NCBI RefSeq assembly: GCF_000376105.1
Contig: NZ_AQWM01000002.1
Span: forward strand, 372,001 to 436,000
Length of the DNA: 64,000 bases
Direction: 5' to 3'
DNA from: Asticcacaulis benevestitus DSM 16100 = ATCC BAA-896
GTDB lineage: Bacteria; Pseudomonadota; Alphaproteobacteria; Caulobacterales; Caulobacteraceae
Shown here piece by piece: positions 52,417-61,958 of this stretch. The position numbers and the translations under genes are program-made. Position 1 is the first letter of the stretch; the number at the start of each line of letters is the position of its first letter. The notes below the pieces were generated by a model. The model was not told the origin of the DNA. It saw only the letters and a list, made by a program, of their open reading frames with translations, and made no database searches.

Positions 52417-53196
52417 TTAACCGGCGGCGCGTTCGGAAGCTTGCGGCAGGTCGAAAAGCCCGGTGGTGAAACTCAGAAGGGCTTCGAGCGAGGCCTGCAT
52501 GATATCGGCGTCATACCTCATCACCATGCCCTTATTGTCTTCCTCATCGAAGGCATGCGTGGCGTCGAGTTGCAGCGTGGTGACATCGACGCCTTGCGCC
52601 TGCAATTTCAGGAGGGTTTTTTCGGCATGCTTGATCGGTGTCAGATGATCTTTCTTCGCCAGCACGGCAAAGGTTCTGGGTTTGAACTGCCAGGGCACCG
52701 AATTGGTGCGGGCGGGAAAATTGATATAGGCATAGATGAGGAAAAGGCCCTTCACGCGCGCGACCAGAGCCGGATCGGGATCGGCGATCTTGACGTTGCC
52801 AGACGTGCTGAGCGGTGAGGTCATCAGGTCCATGATCGACCAGCCGCCATGGCTGAAACCGGTGAGGATCACCTTATCCATATCGACGCGGCCGCTTTGC
52901 TTAAGCCCCCACAGCACCGACAGCACATCACCGGCACGCTCATAGCCCTGCAACACCGCGCCGGTGCAGATTAATGAGACGGCAAAGTTGCGATCCCAGC
53001 CACGCGGTGTGAAACTATCGACGACATAGGCGCGCGCACCGGTCAGGGCCACGGCCTGCGCATAAAGGTGAATGTGGGGCCGCATGCCGCCGCAACCATG
53101 AAACAGAACGACCGCCGGTCGGACCACCTCATCCTGCGGCCCGTACACCGTGATATGCGGTTCCAGCAGAGCATAGCGCTGCGCCATCGTATCCAT
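52417..53196 (-). CDS. Alpha/beta hydrolase, tandem copy 2
   Basis: A 259-residue paralogue. VVLFHGCGGMRPHI, LTGFSHGGWSIMDLM, LAKKDHL and LDATHAFDEED give the same catalytic plan. It differs most from the others at its C-terminal tail (DLPQASERAAG). It is 46 bp after copy 1 and 5 bp before copy 3. Confidence 0.85.
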   Translation of the reverse strand: MDTMAQRYALLEPHITVYGPQDEVVRPAVVLFHGCGGMRPHIHLYAQAVALTGARAYVVDSFTPRGWDRNFAVSLICTGAVLQGYERAGDVLSVLWGLKQSGRVDMDKVILTGFSHGGWSIMDLMTSPLSTSGNVKIADPDPALVARVKGLFLIYAYINFPARTNSVPWQFKPRTFAVLAKKDHLTPIKHAEKTLLKLQAQGVDVTTLQLDATHAFDEEDNKGMVMRYDADIMQASLEALLSFTTGLFDLPQASERAAG

Positions 53197-53242
53197 GTAA
53201 GTCCCCCATTCTTGTAGCTCAACCCCCTTGAGCGCTGAAATC

Positions 53243-54001
53243 CTAGATAAAGGTATCCTTCAGGAAACCCTCGAACGCCGCCACTGTTTTTTCATGGCTG
53301 CGCTGATCATAGGCCATTAGCGGACCAAAATGAAGACTGCTGTCTTCATCGAAGCAATGGGTGCAATCAAGATCGAGCCGTTCGATCGGCACGCCCTCGC
53401 TTTTCAAATGATTGAAGATATGATCGGCATGGCTGTGCGCGGTCAGAAAATCCTGTTTGGCCAGAACGGCCAGTGTCTTGGGATTATATTCCCAGCCATG
53501 CGTATTGGAACGCGCCGGAAAATTGACATACGGATAGACGAGGAACACGCCCTTGACGCCCGCCATCGGCTCTGGCGTCGGGTTTTTCAGGCGCGCTTCG
53601 CCGTCACGGGTCAGCTTTTCGGTCATCAGGTCCATAATGGCCCAGCCGCCGTGGCTCCAGCCGGCCAGCATGATCTGGTCGGCATCGACCTCCGGACGCT
53701 GGCCAAGGCCCCAGATCGCCGCCAGCACATCGCCTGAACGTTCGTAGCCATGCAGGGCGAGGCCGGTGCAGACCAGACTCATCGCGGCATGGTGATCCCA
53801 GCCGCGCGGCAGGAAGGAATCGATGACATAGGCGCGATAGCCGAGCGCCTCGGCCTGACGGGCATAGGCGTGGATATGGTCGCGCACGCCATTACAGGCG
53901 TGAAAAAGCAGAACGGTCGGGCGCGGCGTCTTGTCGCTGGGGCCGTAGGCGGTGATGTAGGGTTCAAGGATGGAAAATCGGTGCTGAATTGTATCGAGCA
54001 A
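53243..54001 (-). CDS. Alpha/beta hydrolase, tandem copy 1
   Basis: A 252-residue paralogue, first in the row. VLLFHACNGVRDHI replaces the HGCGG loop with HACNG, a change at the oxyanion hole. AGWSHGGWAIMDLM and LDCTHCFDEDS keep Ser and His; the acid region reads AKQDFL. The TTG start at 54001 has GGGA 8 nt upstream and lines up with the paralogues. It is divergent from the nitroreductase. Confidence 0.85.
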   Translation of the reverse strand: MLDTIQHRFSILEPYITAYGPSDKTPRPTVLLFHACNGVRDHIHAYARQAEALGYRAYVIDSFLPRGWDHHAAMSLVCTGLALHGYERSGDVLAAIWGLGQRPEVDADQIMLAGWSHGGWAIMDLMTEKLTRDGEARLKNPTPEPMAGVKGVFLVYPYVNFPARSNTHGWEYNPKTLAVLAKQDFLTAHSHADHIFNHLKSEGVPIERLDLDCTHCFDEDSSLHFGPLMAYDQRSHEKTVAAFEGFLKDTFI

Positions 54002-54142
54002 TCACTTTATCCCTTGCAAAACGCCTGAACTGTCACACATATAGTTACGGATTGATGGTGCGCCGCAGGATCAGCCTCTGGTGAATCAGAAATCGGCCCT
54101 AAAAGCCAGTGTTTAATATATTTAGCCAGCGAGTTCTTCCCC

Positions 54143-54739
54143 ATGACGACCCCTTCGCGCGCCCCGAACTACCCTATCCTGCCGCAGTTTACCGAGCGCT
54201 GGTCACCCCGCGCCTTCGCCGACAAGCCGGTGACCGAAGAGCAGGTTTTGACCGTTCTCGAAGCCGCGCGCTGGGCGCCGTCGGCCTCCAATCTCCAGCC
54301 GTGGCGTTTCTTTTATGGCGTGAAGGGTCAGCCGGAATTCGACACCTTGCTATCGCTGCTGATCCCCTTCAACGAAGGCTGGGCGAAGAATGCCGGCGCG
54401 CTGATCTTCGTCACCTCGGTAAAAACCTTTGATGGCGAGCGCCAGAACATCACCAACAGCTTTGACGCCGGTTCGGCCTTTATGTCGCTGAGCCTGCAAG
54501 CCCATGCGCTCGGCCTCGTGGCGCACGGCATGGCGGGCATCGAGTATGACAAGGCGCCGATCGTGCTCGAACTGCCGGAAAACCTCAAGGTCGAGGCCGC
54601 TGTCGCCATTGGCTATCAGGGCGATGTCAGCACCCTGGCCGATTTCCTTCAGCCGCGTGAGGCGCCTTCGCAGCGTCAGGCCCTGTCGGATATGGCCTTC
54701 AAGGGCAAGTTCACCGGTGACCTCAAAGCGCCGGTTTAA
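54143..54739 (+). CDS. Nitroreductase-family FMN protein
   Basis: A 198-residue FMN-dependent oxidoreductase. RWSPRAFADKPVTEEQVLTVLEAARWAPSASNLQPWRF (read in parts) is the FMN-binding signature with the RSxR-like SPRAF, and LGLVAHGMAGIE and AVAIGYQGD follow. The physiological substrate is not predicted. A terminator with 14 bp perfect arms follows the stop at 54762-54794. Confidence 0.9.
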   Translation: MTTPSRAPNYPILPQFTERWSPRAFADKPVTEEQVLTVLEAARWAPSASNLQPWRFFYGVKGQPEFDTLLSLLIPFNEGWAKNAGALIFVTSVKTFDGERQNITNSFDAGSAFMSLSLQAHALGLVAHGMAGIEYDKAPIVLELPENLKVEAAVAIGYQGDVSTLADFLQPREAPSQRQALSDMAFKGKFTGDLKAPV

Positions 54740-54761
54740 GCTTTAAGGTACGCCCCATAAG

Positions 54762-54794
54762 AAAGCCCCCTGAAGTTTAACTTCAGGGGGCTTT
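54762..54794 (+). terminator. Strong intrinsic terminator after nitroreductase
   Basis: AAAGCCCCCTGAAG pairs perfectly with CTTCAGGGGGCTTT around a TTTAA loop, with T residues following. It works on either strand in principle. Confidence 0.92.
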
Positions 54795-54806
54795 TTGTTG
54801 AGCTTG

Positions 54807-54924
54807 AAGTAAGAAACCCACCACCATTTCGCTACGCTCATGGTCCTCCTCCCCAAAAATCAAAGATTTTCAGGGAGGTACAAGAAGCGCCTCACTTGAG
54901 GCGTGGCGGTGGGGTATCTTACTT
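54807..54924. mobile_element. MITE-like element, copy 2
   Basis: Imperfect inverted ends AAGTAAGAAACCCACC and its partner at 54905-54924, with the same core (CCCCAAAAATCAAAGATTTT then CAGGGAGGTA) as 30247-30425 but without the CTCCCCGAC hairpin. It lies between convergent nitroreductase and purH, 3 nt from the purH stop. No coding frame. Confidence 0.7.
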
Positions 54925-54927
54925 GAA

Positions 54928-56541
54928 TTAGTGTCTGAAAACTCTAACGCCGGTGAAGACCATCGCCAGTCCTGCGGCGTCGGCGGCGTCGATCACCGCC
55001 TGATCGCCCATCGAACCGCCCGGCTGGATGATGGCGGTGGCGCCGGCAGCAGCGGCTTCCAGCAGGCCATCGGGGAACGGGAAGAAGGCTTCCGAGGCGC
55101 AGGCCGAACCCTTGGCCAGCGACTCGGTCAGGCCCAGACCTTCCGCGGCTTCCTGAGCGCGCAGGCGGGCGATGCGGGCGGAATCGCGGCGGTTCATCTG
55201 ACCGGCGCCGATACCCGCCGTGCGGCCATCCTTGGCGTAGACGATGGCGTTCGACTTGACGTGCTTGGCGATGGTGAAGGCGAACAGCATGTCCTCAATC
55301 TCGGCCGGGGTCGGCTGGCGCTTGGTGACCACTTTCAGATCTGCCGCGGTAATGCGGGCGGTGTCGCGCGACTGGACCAGCATGCCGCCGGCCACCGAAC
55401 GGAACACCTGACCGCCGGCCAGCGGATCGGGCAGGGAGCCGGTGATCAAGAGGCGCAGGTTCTTCTTGGCGGCGAACACGGCGATGGCGTCTTCATCGAC
55501 GTCCGGCGCTACCACCACCTCGGTGAAGACCTCGACGATCTTTTCGGCGGTCGCCTTGTCGAGCTTGCGGTTGAGCGCCACGATGCCGCCAAACGCCGAC
55601 ACCGGATCGCATTCGAGCGCGCGCTTATAGGCGGTTAAAAGATCGGGGCCGGTGGCGACGCCGCACGGATTGGCGTGCTTGACGATGACGCAGGCGGCCG
55701 AGGCGGCGGGATCGAATTCCGACGCCAGTTCGATGGCGGCATCGGTATCGGCGACATTGTTGTAGCTCAGTTCCTTGCCCTGCAATTGCTTGGCAGTGGC
55801 GACGCCGGGGCGATCTTCGCCGGTCTTGTAGAAGGCGGCGGACTGGTGCGGGTTTTCACCATAGCGCATGGTTTGCAGGCGGGTGGCGCCGATGGTTTTG
55901 CGCTCCGGATAGGCGTCGCCCAACTGACCGGCGAACCAGGTCGAGACGGCGGCATCGTAAGAGGCGGTGCGGGCGAAGGCGCGGGCAGCCAGGGATTTGC
56001 GCAAGGCCAGCGACGTGGTGCCGGTGTCCTTGAGGGCGGCCAGCACATCATCCATGCCGGCCTTGTCGACGCACACGCTGACATAGGGGTGGTTCTTAGC
56101 CGATGAGCGGATCATGGCCGGACCGCCGATGTCGACGTTTTCGATAGCGGCTTCAAACGTACCGCCGGCGGCGATGGTGGCCTCGAACGGATAGAGGTCG
56201 ATCCAGACGATATCGATCGGCTGGATGTCGTGGTCTTTCAGCGCCTGCGCGTGTTCGGGGGCATCACGATAGGCGAGTAGCGCGCCGTGCACTTTAGGAT
56301 GAAGCGTCTTGACGCGACCATCCATCATTTCCGGAAAGCCGGTAACGTCGGCCACGTCCTTGACGGCGATATTGGCCTTTTGCAGGGCTGCCTTGGTGCC
56401 GCCGGTCGAGAGCAGTTCAACGCCGGCCGCGACGAGCGCTTGGGCGGCTTCGATCAGGCCGGTCTTGTCGGAGAGCGAGATCAGGGCGCGTTTCGGGGTG
56501 ACGAGATCGGCGGCGGGTGGAAAATGAGGAGCGGCGGGCAT
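54928..56541 (-). CDS. purH: Bifunctional AICAR transformylase / IMP cyclohydrolase
   Basis: Last two steps of purine synthesis, 537 residues. The N-terminal MGS-like cyclohydrolase has [18 protein letters not shown] and [10 protein letters not shown]; the transformylase has [28 protein letters not shown] with the Lys-His catalytic pair and the C-terminal [27 protein letters not shown]. It sits with heparinase, rpe and rsmB in the same order as in Caulobacter. Confidence 0.97.
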   Translation of the reverse strand: MPAAPHFPPAADLVTPKRALISLSDKTGLIEAAQALVAAGVELLSTGGTKAALQKANIAVKDVADVTGFPEMMDGRVKTLHPKVHGALLAYRDAPEHAQALKDHDIQPIDIVWIDLYPFEATIAAGGTFEAAIENVDIGGPAMIRSSAKNHPYVSVCVDKAGMDDVLAALKDTGTTSLALRKSLAARAFARTASYDAAVSTWFAGQLGDAYPERKTIGATRLQTMRYGENPHQSAAFYKTGEDRPGVATAKQLQGKELSYNNVADTDAAIELASEFDPAASAACVIVKHANPCGVATGPDLLTAYKRALECDPVSAFGGIVALNRKLDKATAEKIVEVFTEVVVAPDVDEDAIAVFAAKKNLRLLITGSLPDPLAGGQVFRSVAGGMLVQSRDTARITAADLKVVTKRQPTPAEIEDMLFAFTIAKHVKSNAIVYAKDGRTAGIGAGQMNRRDSARIARLRAQEAAEGLGLTESLAKGSACASEAFFPFPDGLLEAAAAGATAIIQPGGSMGDQAVIDAADAAGLAMVFTGVRVFRH

Positions 56542-56687
56542 GGGCTATCCGTATGTGGGGGGAGGAAATTTGCCCCGCATGTACACGAACCCGTCACATT
56601 TGCCTAGGCCAGCGGGATAACAAGCTGCGAACACATATGACAAAACCCCCGCCGTGGGTGAGCGCGGCCCAAAGACTCATAACAAAA

Positions 56688-56715
56688 CCTCCGCCGTGGG
56701 TGAGCACGGCGGAGG
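56688..56715 (-). terminator. Terminator, with a partial direct repeat before it
   Basis: CCTCCGCCGTG pairs with CACGGCGGAGG around GGTGAG; on the minus strand it leads into TTTTGTT and serves the glycine-zipper gene ending at 56754. A shortened copy of the left arm and flank (ACAAAACCCCCGCCGTGGGTG) occurs at about 56640-56660. Confidence 0.85.
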
Positions 56716-56753
56716 CCTCGCTGGTCATCGCGATCTCAAACTACCGGGGGTAT

Positions 56754-57185
56754 TTAGTAGCGAGACCCGTAGCGATCACCATTGCTGTAGTGCTTGTAGC
56801 TGTTGTAGCGAACCGGCTGGCTGCGGTAACCGTAGTTGCGGTCCTCATAACGCTGGCGTTCCATGGCGGCTTCGGCCTTGTTACAGGTGTCCTTGCCCTG
56901 GTCCTTGCCGAGCTTGTTGCCCAGCAGGCCACCGACAACAGCACCGCCGACTGCGCCCAGACCCTTTTCATTCTTGGCCACCTGGCTGCCCAGCAAACCG
57001 CCGGCCAGAGCGCCGAGGATGGCGCCGGTCTTGGCGCTGTTCGACTTGGTGACCTCGCACTGATAGGTGGTGCGGGCCGAAGCCGAGGTCGGGGCCATGA
57101 CAGCCGCGGTGGAACCGATGATCAGGCCGGTCGAAACGATGGCGGCCCCAAAAGTTTTCATAGTCGATGTGATGATCTTGCTCAT
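56754..57185 (-). CDS. Glycine-zipper 2TM protein, copy 2
   Basis: A 143-residue exported protein. A signal peptide (TFGAAIVSTGLIIGSTAAVMA) leads to a Gly-rich hairpin GAILGALAGGLLGSQVAKNEKGLGAVGGAVVGGLLGNKLG (read in parts), the Rickettsia 17 kDa antigen-like glycine zipper. The C-terminus is rich in Tyr, Arg and Asn. Such proteins associate with the outer membrane; function unknown. It is a paralogue of the next gene. Confidence 0.85.
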   Translation of the reverse strand: MSKIITSTMKTFGAAIVSTGLIIGSTAAVMAPTSASARTTYQCEVTKSNSAKTGAILGALAGGLLGSQVAKNEKGLGAVGGAVVGGLLGNKLGKDQGKDTCNKAEAAMERQRYEDRNYGYRSQPVRYNSYKHYSNGDRYGSRY

Positions 57186-57346
57186 AACTTTAGTCCTTCG
57201 TGTCTGTGGCGACCGGTTGATCCGATGTGCCGTTCATGAGGACAGTTATAGCCCCCTGAACCTGAACGGGATTTGACGGCTTCGTTCATGCCTGTTCAGG
57301 AAAGCATTTATTTTTGAAGCGCTTAGACAGGGCTGTCATCCTTACG

Positions 57347-57382
57347 GAAAAAGGCCCCACTGAGATCAGCGAGGCCTTTTTC
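57347..57382 (-). terminator. Terminator after glycine-zipper copy 1
   Basis: GAAAAAGGCC (57347-57356) pairs with GGCCTTTTTC (57373-57382), 16 nt loop, about 20 bp past the stop at 57405. Confidence 0.8.
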
Positions 57383-57404
57383 TATAGGGTCGTCTAAAAT
57401 TATT

Positions 57405-57776
57405 TTAGCGAACGTAGCGATAAACGACCTTGTGGCGGCGACCATGCTTGTCGGTCTCGTAGACCGTGCGCGTGCGATAAGCCTCTTCATCGACGCAACG
57501 CTTCTTGGCGCTGTTCTTGCCGACCTTGTTGCCAATCAGGCCGCCGGCCACCGCGCCGCCGACCGTGCCGAGGCCGCGCTCATTCTTGGAGATCTGGCTG
57601 CCGATCAGGCCGCCTGCGATGGCGCCGACGACCGCGCCCTTCTGGCCGGACTGCTTTTGCTCATACTTGCAGCGATATTGCGGATAGGCCTGCGAGACCG
57701 AAGGGATCGCGGCGGTGCCGGCGACAAGGCCCAGAGTAACCAGGGCGGCGGCGGTAGTTTTCAGAAAGCGTGACAT
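57405..57776 (-). CDS. Glycine-zipper 2TM protein, copy 1
   Basis: A 123-residue paralogue of the protein at 56754-57185. Signal LVTLGLVAGTAAIPSVSQA, then GAVVGAIAGGLIGSQISKNERGLGTVGGAVAGGLIGNKVGK (read in parts), with two cysteines (YRCKYEQ, KRCVDEE) flanking the zipper that could form a disulfide. The C-terminus is basic and beta-like (RTRTVYETDKHGRRHKVVY). The pair arose by tandem duplication. Confidence 0.85.
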   Translation of the reverse strand: MSRFLKTTAAALVTLGLVAGTAAIPSVSQAYPQYRCKYEQKQSGQKGAVVGAIAGGLIGSQISKNERGLGTVGGAVAGGLIGNKVGKNSAKKRCVDEEAYRTRTVYETDKHGRRHKVVYRYVR

Positions 57777-57888
57777 GACAATACTCCTTAGGTACGCACC
57801 TAGCAGCGTGCGGATTTAGACGCGAGTATCCGTTTTGCGATATAAGGATGCAGTCAGGAGAATAGTGTCATCCCGTAAAGACGTGGCG

Positions 57889-59613
57889 TCACGCCTCGGC
57901 CGGAGACAGCTTCCAGCGCAGGCGCGTCACCGTATCTAAGCGGGCGGCGCCATGCAGGGTGATCAGGGTGGTCTTGCGCGCCGTGCCCTTTTCAAACACC
58001 ATGCCCTCATCGAGCGTCACATCACGGGCGTCATGGCGCAGCCACCAACCACGGCCACCGGGACCGCGCAGCAGGATGCTTTTCTTGTCGCGCGCCATTG
58101 AGGCCTGAACCTCCGGATGGAGCAGGAAGCGCACCGTGTAGTTGGCGTTGAGCGGCAGGTTCTTGTTCTTGCTGGCGATCGGCGTAAGGCGTTCTTCGCC
58201 GCGCAGTTCGTCACGCAGGGCATCGACATAGAGGCGGCGCTCGTGCTTGACGCCAAACTTCGGCCGCCAGCCCTCGTGCTCCATCTCCAGCAGGGTGCCG
58301 GATTCCTCGGCCTCGACGCGGCGGCTGCGCACCTTGTAACGCAGACCCTCCAGCGTGAAGTGCAGCAGTTCGCCGAACTTGCCCGACAGCGGCTTGAGGA
58401 TGACTTCATCGCCGATGCTTAAGGTATTGGCCCCGCCAATCACACGAAAGGCCTCACGATCGGACTGCGCCGGTGACCAGCCGGGCAACACGATCAGCTT
58501 GTCACGCCCGCCAGAGACCTCGAAGCTCATCGGATAGTCACAGGCGGCAAAGCCGAAATCGCCGGCCTTGGCCTCGCCGGTATCGACATAGACGCTTAAA
58601 GACCGGCCGAGCATACAGTGATAGCGGCCCTGTTCGAGCACAGTCGGCAAATTGGAGGCGCTGGCTTCGGTCTGGATCATGGCCGGCGCGATCTGGTCTT
58701 CCAGCAGCGATTCCGAACCCTGGAAAGCGACCAGACTGCCATCCGGGTGGCTAAGCGTGCGGACAAAACGCGAAAGGCGGTCGATATGCTGCTCGATGTA
58801 ATCGGGCACCGCCTGGCTGCGCTGGCTCAGGCCATCGATCAGCAGCAGCAGGTCGTACAGCAGTTCCAGCCCCTGCTGCGGACTGCGTGAGGCATGGCTG
58901 CCATCGCTCAGCATGGCCTTGCGCAAGGCGCGCGGCAGGCGTTTCAGACCCTTCTTGCGGAAGGCATCGCCGACCCCGCCCGACAATACGCAGCCGACTG
59001 CCACCAGCGCCACGGCGCGGCTGGCCTGATGGGCGGCGTTCTGGTGCAGGCGCAGCAGGTGGCGACCCTGTTCGGCCAGAGATTGCGACAGGAGATGCAC
59101 CTCTTCCGGGCGCGACACGGCGGCCATGCGGCGGGTATGGATGGCGAGGTTGATCAGGCGGCGCGGCAGGACTTCCTCGCCCCAGGTAAAGGGCGTCCAG
59201 CTCCGGAAGGTGCTCTGCCACAACAGGAACAGGCGCATGGCCTCGCGTGCGCCGTCATCGCCCTGCGTCATCAGGTCGGAGAGCCACGAGAAGCGGTGCA
59301 GTTCGAGGGCGAAGGCGCGGGTCGGTGACGGACGGTTCCACGGATCGCCGGAGCCCTGCACGCTCATGCGCGCATTGGCCAGCGCAAAACGGCCGGAGAG
59401 AATGGCCTTGCCGGCCAGGGCGTTGGCGGGTCGGCCATCGTGCGGCGCGGCCAGAAAACCATCGGGCACGCGGCCTTTCAGCGTCAGGCGATAGCCCGGC
59501 ATCCCGAAAAGTTCGGCCCCGGCCTGCTTGCGCAACCACGCCCCAACGACCTTTTGCCAGGGCGTCGCGGCTTTGATCACATCGGCAAGCGGGGTCGACT
59601 CATAGGCCTGCAT
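57889..59613 (-). CDS. Heparinase II/III family protein
   Basis: A 574-residue polysaccharide lyase-like protein, with an N-terminal alpha-toroid and a C-terminal beta-sandwich. RLINLAIHTRRMA, LRLHQNAAHQASRAVALVAVGCVL, SDGSHASRSPQQGLELLYDLLLL and the beta part YHCMLGRSLSVYVDTGEAKAG fit this family. No signal peptide is seen. In related genomes it lies between rpe and purH; the substrate is unknown. Confidence 0.88.
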   Translation of the reverse strand: MQAYESTPLADVIKAATPWQKVVGAWLRKQAGAELFGMPGYRLTLKGRVPDGFLAAPHDGRPANALAGKAILSGRFALANARMSVQGSGDPWNRPSPTRAFALELHRFSWLSDLMTQGDDGAREAMRLFLLWQSTFRSWTPFTWGEEVLPRRLINLAIHTRRMAAVSRPEEVHLLSQSLAEQGRHLLRLHQNAAHQASRAVALVAVGCVLSGGVGDAFRKKGLKRLPRALRKAMLSDGSHASRSPQQGLELLYDLLLLIDGLSQRSQAVPDYIEQHIDRLSRFVRTLSHPDGSLVAFQGSESLLEDQIAPAMIQTEASASNLPTVLEQGRYHCMLGRSLSVYVDTGEAKAGDFGFAACDYPMSFEVSGGRDKLIVLPGWSPAQSDREAFRVIGGANTLSIGDEVILKPLSGKFGELLHFTLEGLRYKVRSRRVEAEESGTLLEMEHEGWRPKFGVKHERRLYVDALRDELRGEERLTPIASKNKNLPLNANYTVRFLLHPEVQASMARDKKSILLRGPGGRGWWLRHDARDVTLDEGMVFEKGTARKTTLITLHGAARLDTVTRLRWKLSPAEA

Positions 59614-59619
59614 CTGAGC

Positions 59620-60279
59620 TCAAAGTCCTTTAAGCTGCTTGATGTTAGCCGCGTAAGCCGAAGGCCCGCCCTTGAAGACCGCGGTTCCGGCGACCATGGC
59701 CGTGGCGCCGGCCTCGACGCAGAGGTGAGCATTGGCCGCATTGACGCCGCCATCGACCTGCAGAATAGCGTGGTGCCCGACGGCATCGAGCTTCTTGCGG
59801 ATGACCTCGATCTTCTTCAACTGGCCATCGATAAAGCTCTGGCCACCGAAACCCGGATTGACGCTCATCACCAGCACCAGATCGATATCGTCCATCACCC
59901 AGTCAAGGATCTCAACCGGCGTGGCCGGATTGAGCACAACGCCGGCCTTGGCGCCCAACTGGCGGATATATTTCAAGGAGCGATGCAGGTGCGGGCCGGC
60001 TTCCGGATGCAGGCTGATATAGTCAGCACCGGCATTGCGGAAGGCCTCAAGGAAACTATCGACCGGCGAGATCATCAGGTGGCAATCGAACGGCAGGTTC
60101 GAGTGTGGCCGCAGGGCCTTCACCACGTCCGGCCCGATGGTGATATTGGGCACGAAATGGCCGTCCATGACATCGATATGGACCCAGTCGGCGCCCGCTT
60201 CGGTGATGGCCCGCACTTCTTCGCCAAGCTTGGAGAAGTCGGAGGCCAGGATGGACGGGCAAATCAGGGGCGTGGTCAT
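59620..60279 (-). CDS. rpe: Ribulose-phosphate 3-epimerase
   Basis: Pentose-phosphate and Calvin pathway epimerase, 219 residues. CPSILASDFSKLGEEVRAI at the start, DWVHIDVMDGHFVPNITIGP with catalytic Asp, DCHLMI, MSVNPGFGGQSFI and QVDGGVNAANA with the second Asp are all present. It follows rsmB after 76 bp and precedes the heparinase gene by 6 bp. Confidence 0.97.
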   Translation of the reverse strand: MTTPLICPSILASDFSKLGEEVRAITEAGADWVHIDVMDGHFVPNITIGPDVVKALRPHSNLPFDCHLMISPVDSFLEAFRNAGADYISLHPEAGPHLHRSLKYIRQLGAKAGVVLNPATPVEILDWVMDDIDLVLVMSVNPGFGGQSFIDGQLKKIEVIRKKLDAVGHHAILQVDGGVNAANAHLCVEAGATAMVAGTAVFKGGPSAYAANIKQLKGL

Positions 60280-60355
60280 GATCGGGATACTCGCGGATTT
60301 TGAGCCAAAAAGCGCTCTTCAGTGCTTAAAGCGCTTGTGTGGAGGTGGTCAACTC

Positions 60356-61792
60356 TTATTGGCCGGGTTGGCGGCTGAGGCGGGCGATAAAGAAACCGTC
60401 CTGACCACCGGGGCGCTGGTGCGGTAACAGGCGCAGCCAGCCTTCTTCACGTACCGAGTCCGCCGGAATGCCGAGTTCAGCAGCACTTTCCGGCGAAACC
60501 ATGTTCAGCACGAAATCTTTATTGCGGCGCAGGAAGGCCAGGACCTGGGTCTCGCCCTCTTCGCGTTCCAGCGAACAGGTGCAATAGACCAGATCGCCGC
60601 CGGTCTTGACGCGCTTCGCGGCGGAATCGAGCAGGCGATGCTGCACATCGGCCAGCTTGGCGATATCGGCCGGCTTGGTGCCCCACAGCACATCCGGCTG
60701 GCGGCGCAGGGTGCCGGTGGCCGAACACGGCGCATCGAGCAGCACGATGTCAAACTTGCGATTGTCCTCGAAGCTTTCGGCGTCGGCCATCTGGATTTCG
60801 GCGGAAAGCTTCGTGCGTTCGAGATTTTCCTCGACGCGCTTGAGGCGGTTCTTCGAGCGATCGAGCGCCACCACGGACGCGCCGCGGCTCAGCATCTGCA
60901 TGGTCTTGCCGCCGGGCGCGGCGCACAGATCAATGGCCGTCCTGCCCTTGATGTCGCCGAGAATATTGACGGCGGCCACCGCGGCGGCATCCTGCACCCA
61001 CCAGACGCCATCGTCATAGCCGGACCATTCGCGCACATCGCCGCGCAGGGCGCTGCGCAGGGTGAGGCCGCCGAGATCGGTGCCTTCGAGCGCGTCCTTG
61101 TGGGCGGCCATATCCTCTGAGGTCTTGAAGCTGAGATCGGTGGCGGGTTCCTCGGTCAGCATGTAGGCGATGCCGTTGGCGTTGTCCTCGCCGTAAGCCG
61201 CCTTCCAGCGGGCATAGAGCCAGTCGGGCGCCAGACGCGACGCGATCACCGGCGGCAGGCCGCCTTCGCGGATAACGCCGCGCAGAATGGCATTGATCAG
61301 GCCCTTGAACGGGCGGGTGTTGGAGGCGCGCTCGGCCAGTTTGACCGTGGTGGAGACGGCGGCAAAATCGGGCACGTTCATAAAGCCGATCTGCACCAGA
61401 CCAACGCGCAACAGATCGCAGACGGCGGCGGACGGCAGTTTCTTGGTCTTCTTCTCGATGATGTGATCGAGCTGACCCAGACGGCGCAGCACCAGCAGGG
61501 CCATGGCGCGGGCAAAGGCGCGTTCGCCTTCGCTCAAGGAAAGAAATTCGGCGCGCGTCACGGCCTCGTCGAAACCGGAGCGCTTGGTCAGGGCCGCATC
61601 GATCAGGCTCATGGCGGCGATGCGGGCGTTCATGCCGATATCGCCGTCGTCGTCGGTATTCACGGTCGGTTCGGGATGCTGGATCGGCGCTTGCTTGGCG
61701 GCGATCTTGGCGGCCATGCCTTTCGACGGCGGGCGTTTGACGAGCTTGCGCTGGAAGGTGGGTTTGCCGGCGGGAGGTCTGTTCGGGGCCAT
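60356..61792 (-). CDS. rsmB: 16S rRNA (cytosine-C5)-methyltransferase, RsmB/NOP family
   Basis: A 478-residue RNA m5C methyltransferase with an N-terminal NusB-like domain. AIDLCAAPGGKTMQML is the SAM motif, VLLDAPCSATGTLRRQPDV holds one catalytic Cys in PCSATG and LVYCTCSLEREEGE the other. The first 45 residues are Lys-rich and family-variable. It is in the rsmB-rpe-heparinase-purH run, and a foreign-looking gene separates it from htpX. Confidence 0.94.
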   Translation of the reverse strand: MAPNRPPAGKPTFQRKLVKRPPSKGMAAKIAAKQAPIQHPEPTVNTDDDGDIGMNARIAAMSLIDAALTKRSGFDEAVTRAEFLSLSEGERAFARAMALLVLRRLGQLDHIIEKKTKKLPSAAVCDLLRVGLVQIGFMNVPDFAAVSTTVKLAERASNTRPFKGLINAILRGVIREGGLPPVIASRLAPDWLYARWKAAYGEDNANGIAYMLTEEPATDLSFKTSEDMAAHKDALEGTDLGGLTLRSALRGDVREWSGYDDGVWWVQDAAAVAAVNILGDIKGRTAIDLCAAPGGKTMQMLSRGASVVALDRSKNRLKRVEENLERTKLSAEIQMADAESFEDNRKFDIVLLDAPCSATGTLRRQPDVLWGTKPADIAKLADVQHRLLDSAAKRVKTGGDLVYCTCSLEREEGETQVLAFLRRNKDFVLNMVSPESAAELGIPADSVREEGWLRLLPHQRPGGQDGFFIARLSRQPGQ

Positions 61793-61958
61793 AAGGGGCG
61801 CGCTTTCTAAGATGCTTGGGAAGGTTGCGTCCTATATGGCTCCGAAGGGGTGTGCGTCAACCTTTGAAAGGTTAAGGGGTATCCACAGATGGCCACCTAC
61901 ATTTTTCGCGCTTGTAGTTCTGCCTTGAATTTATGCTGCAGGATGTTGGGACGCAGAG
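61793..61958. other. Intergenic 166 bp between rsmB and the DUF2971-like gene
   Basis: No gene seen. The base composition becomes more AT-rich from about 61880 towards the DUF2971-like gene, marking the left edge of the atypical stretch. Confidence 0.4.

Noticed and set aside
54105-54120. CtrA-like TTTAATATATTTAG before the nitroreductase
   Set aside because: It lacks the second TTAA half-site at 7 nt spacing.
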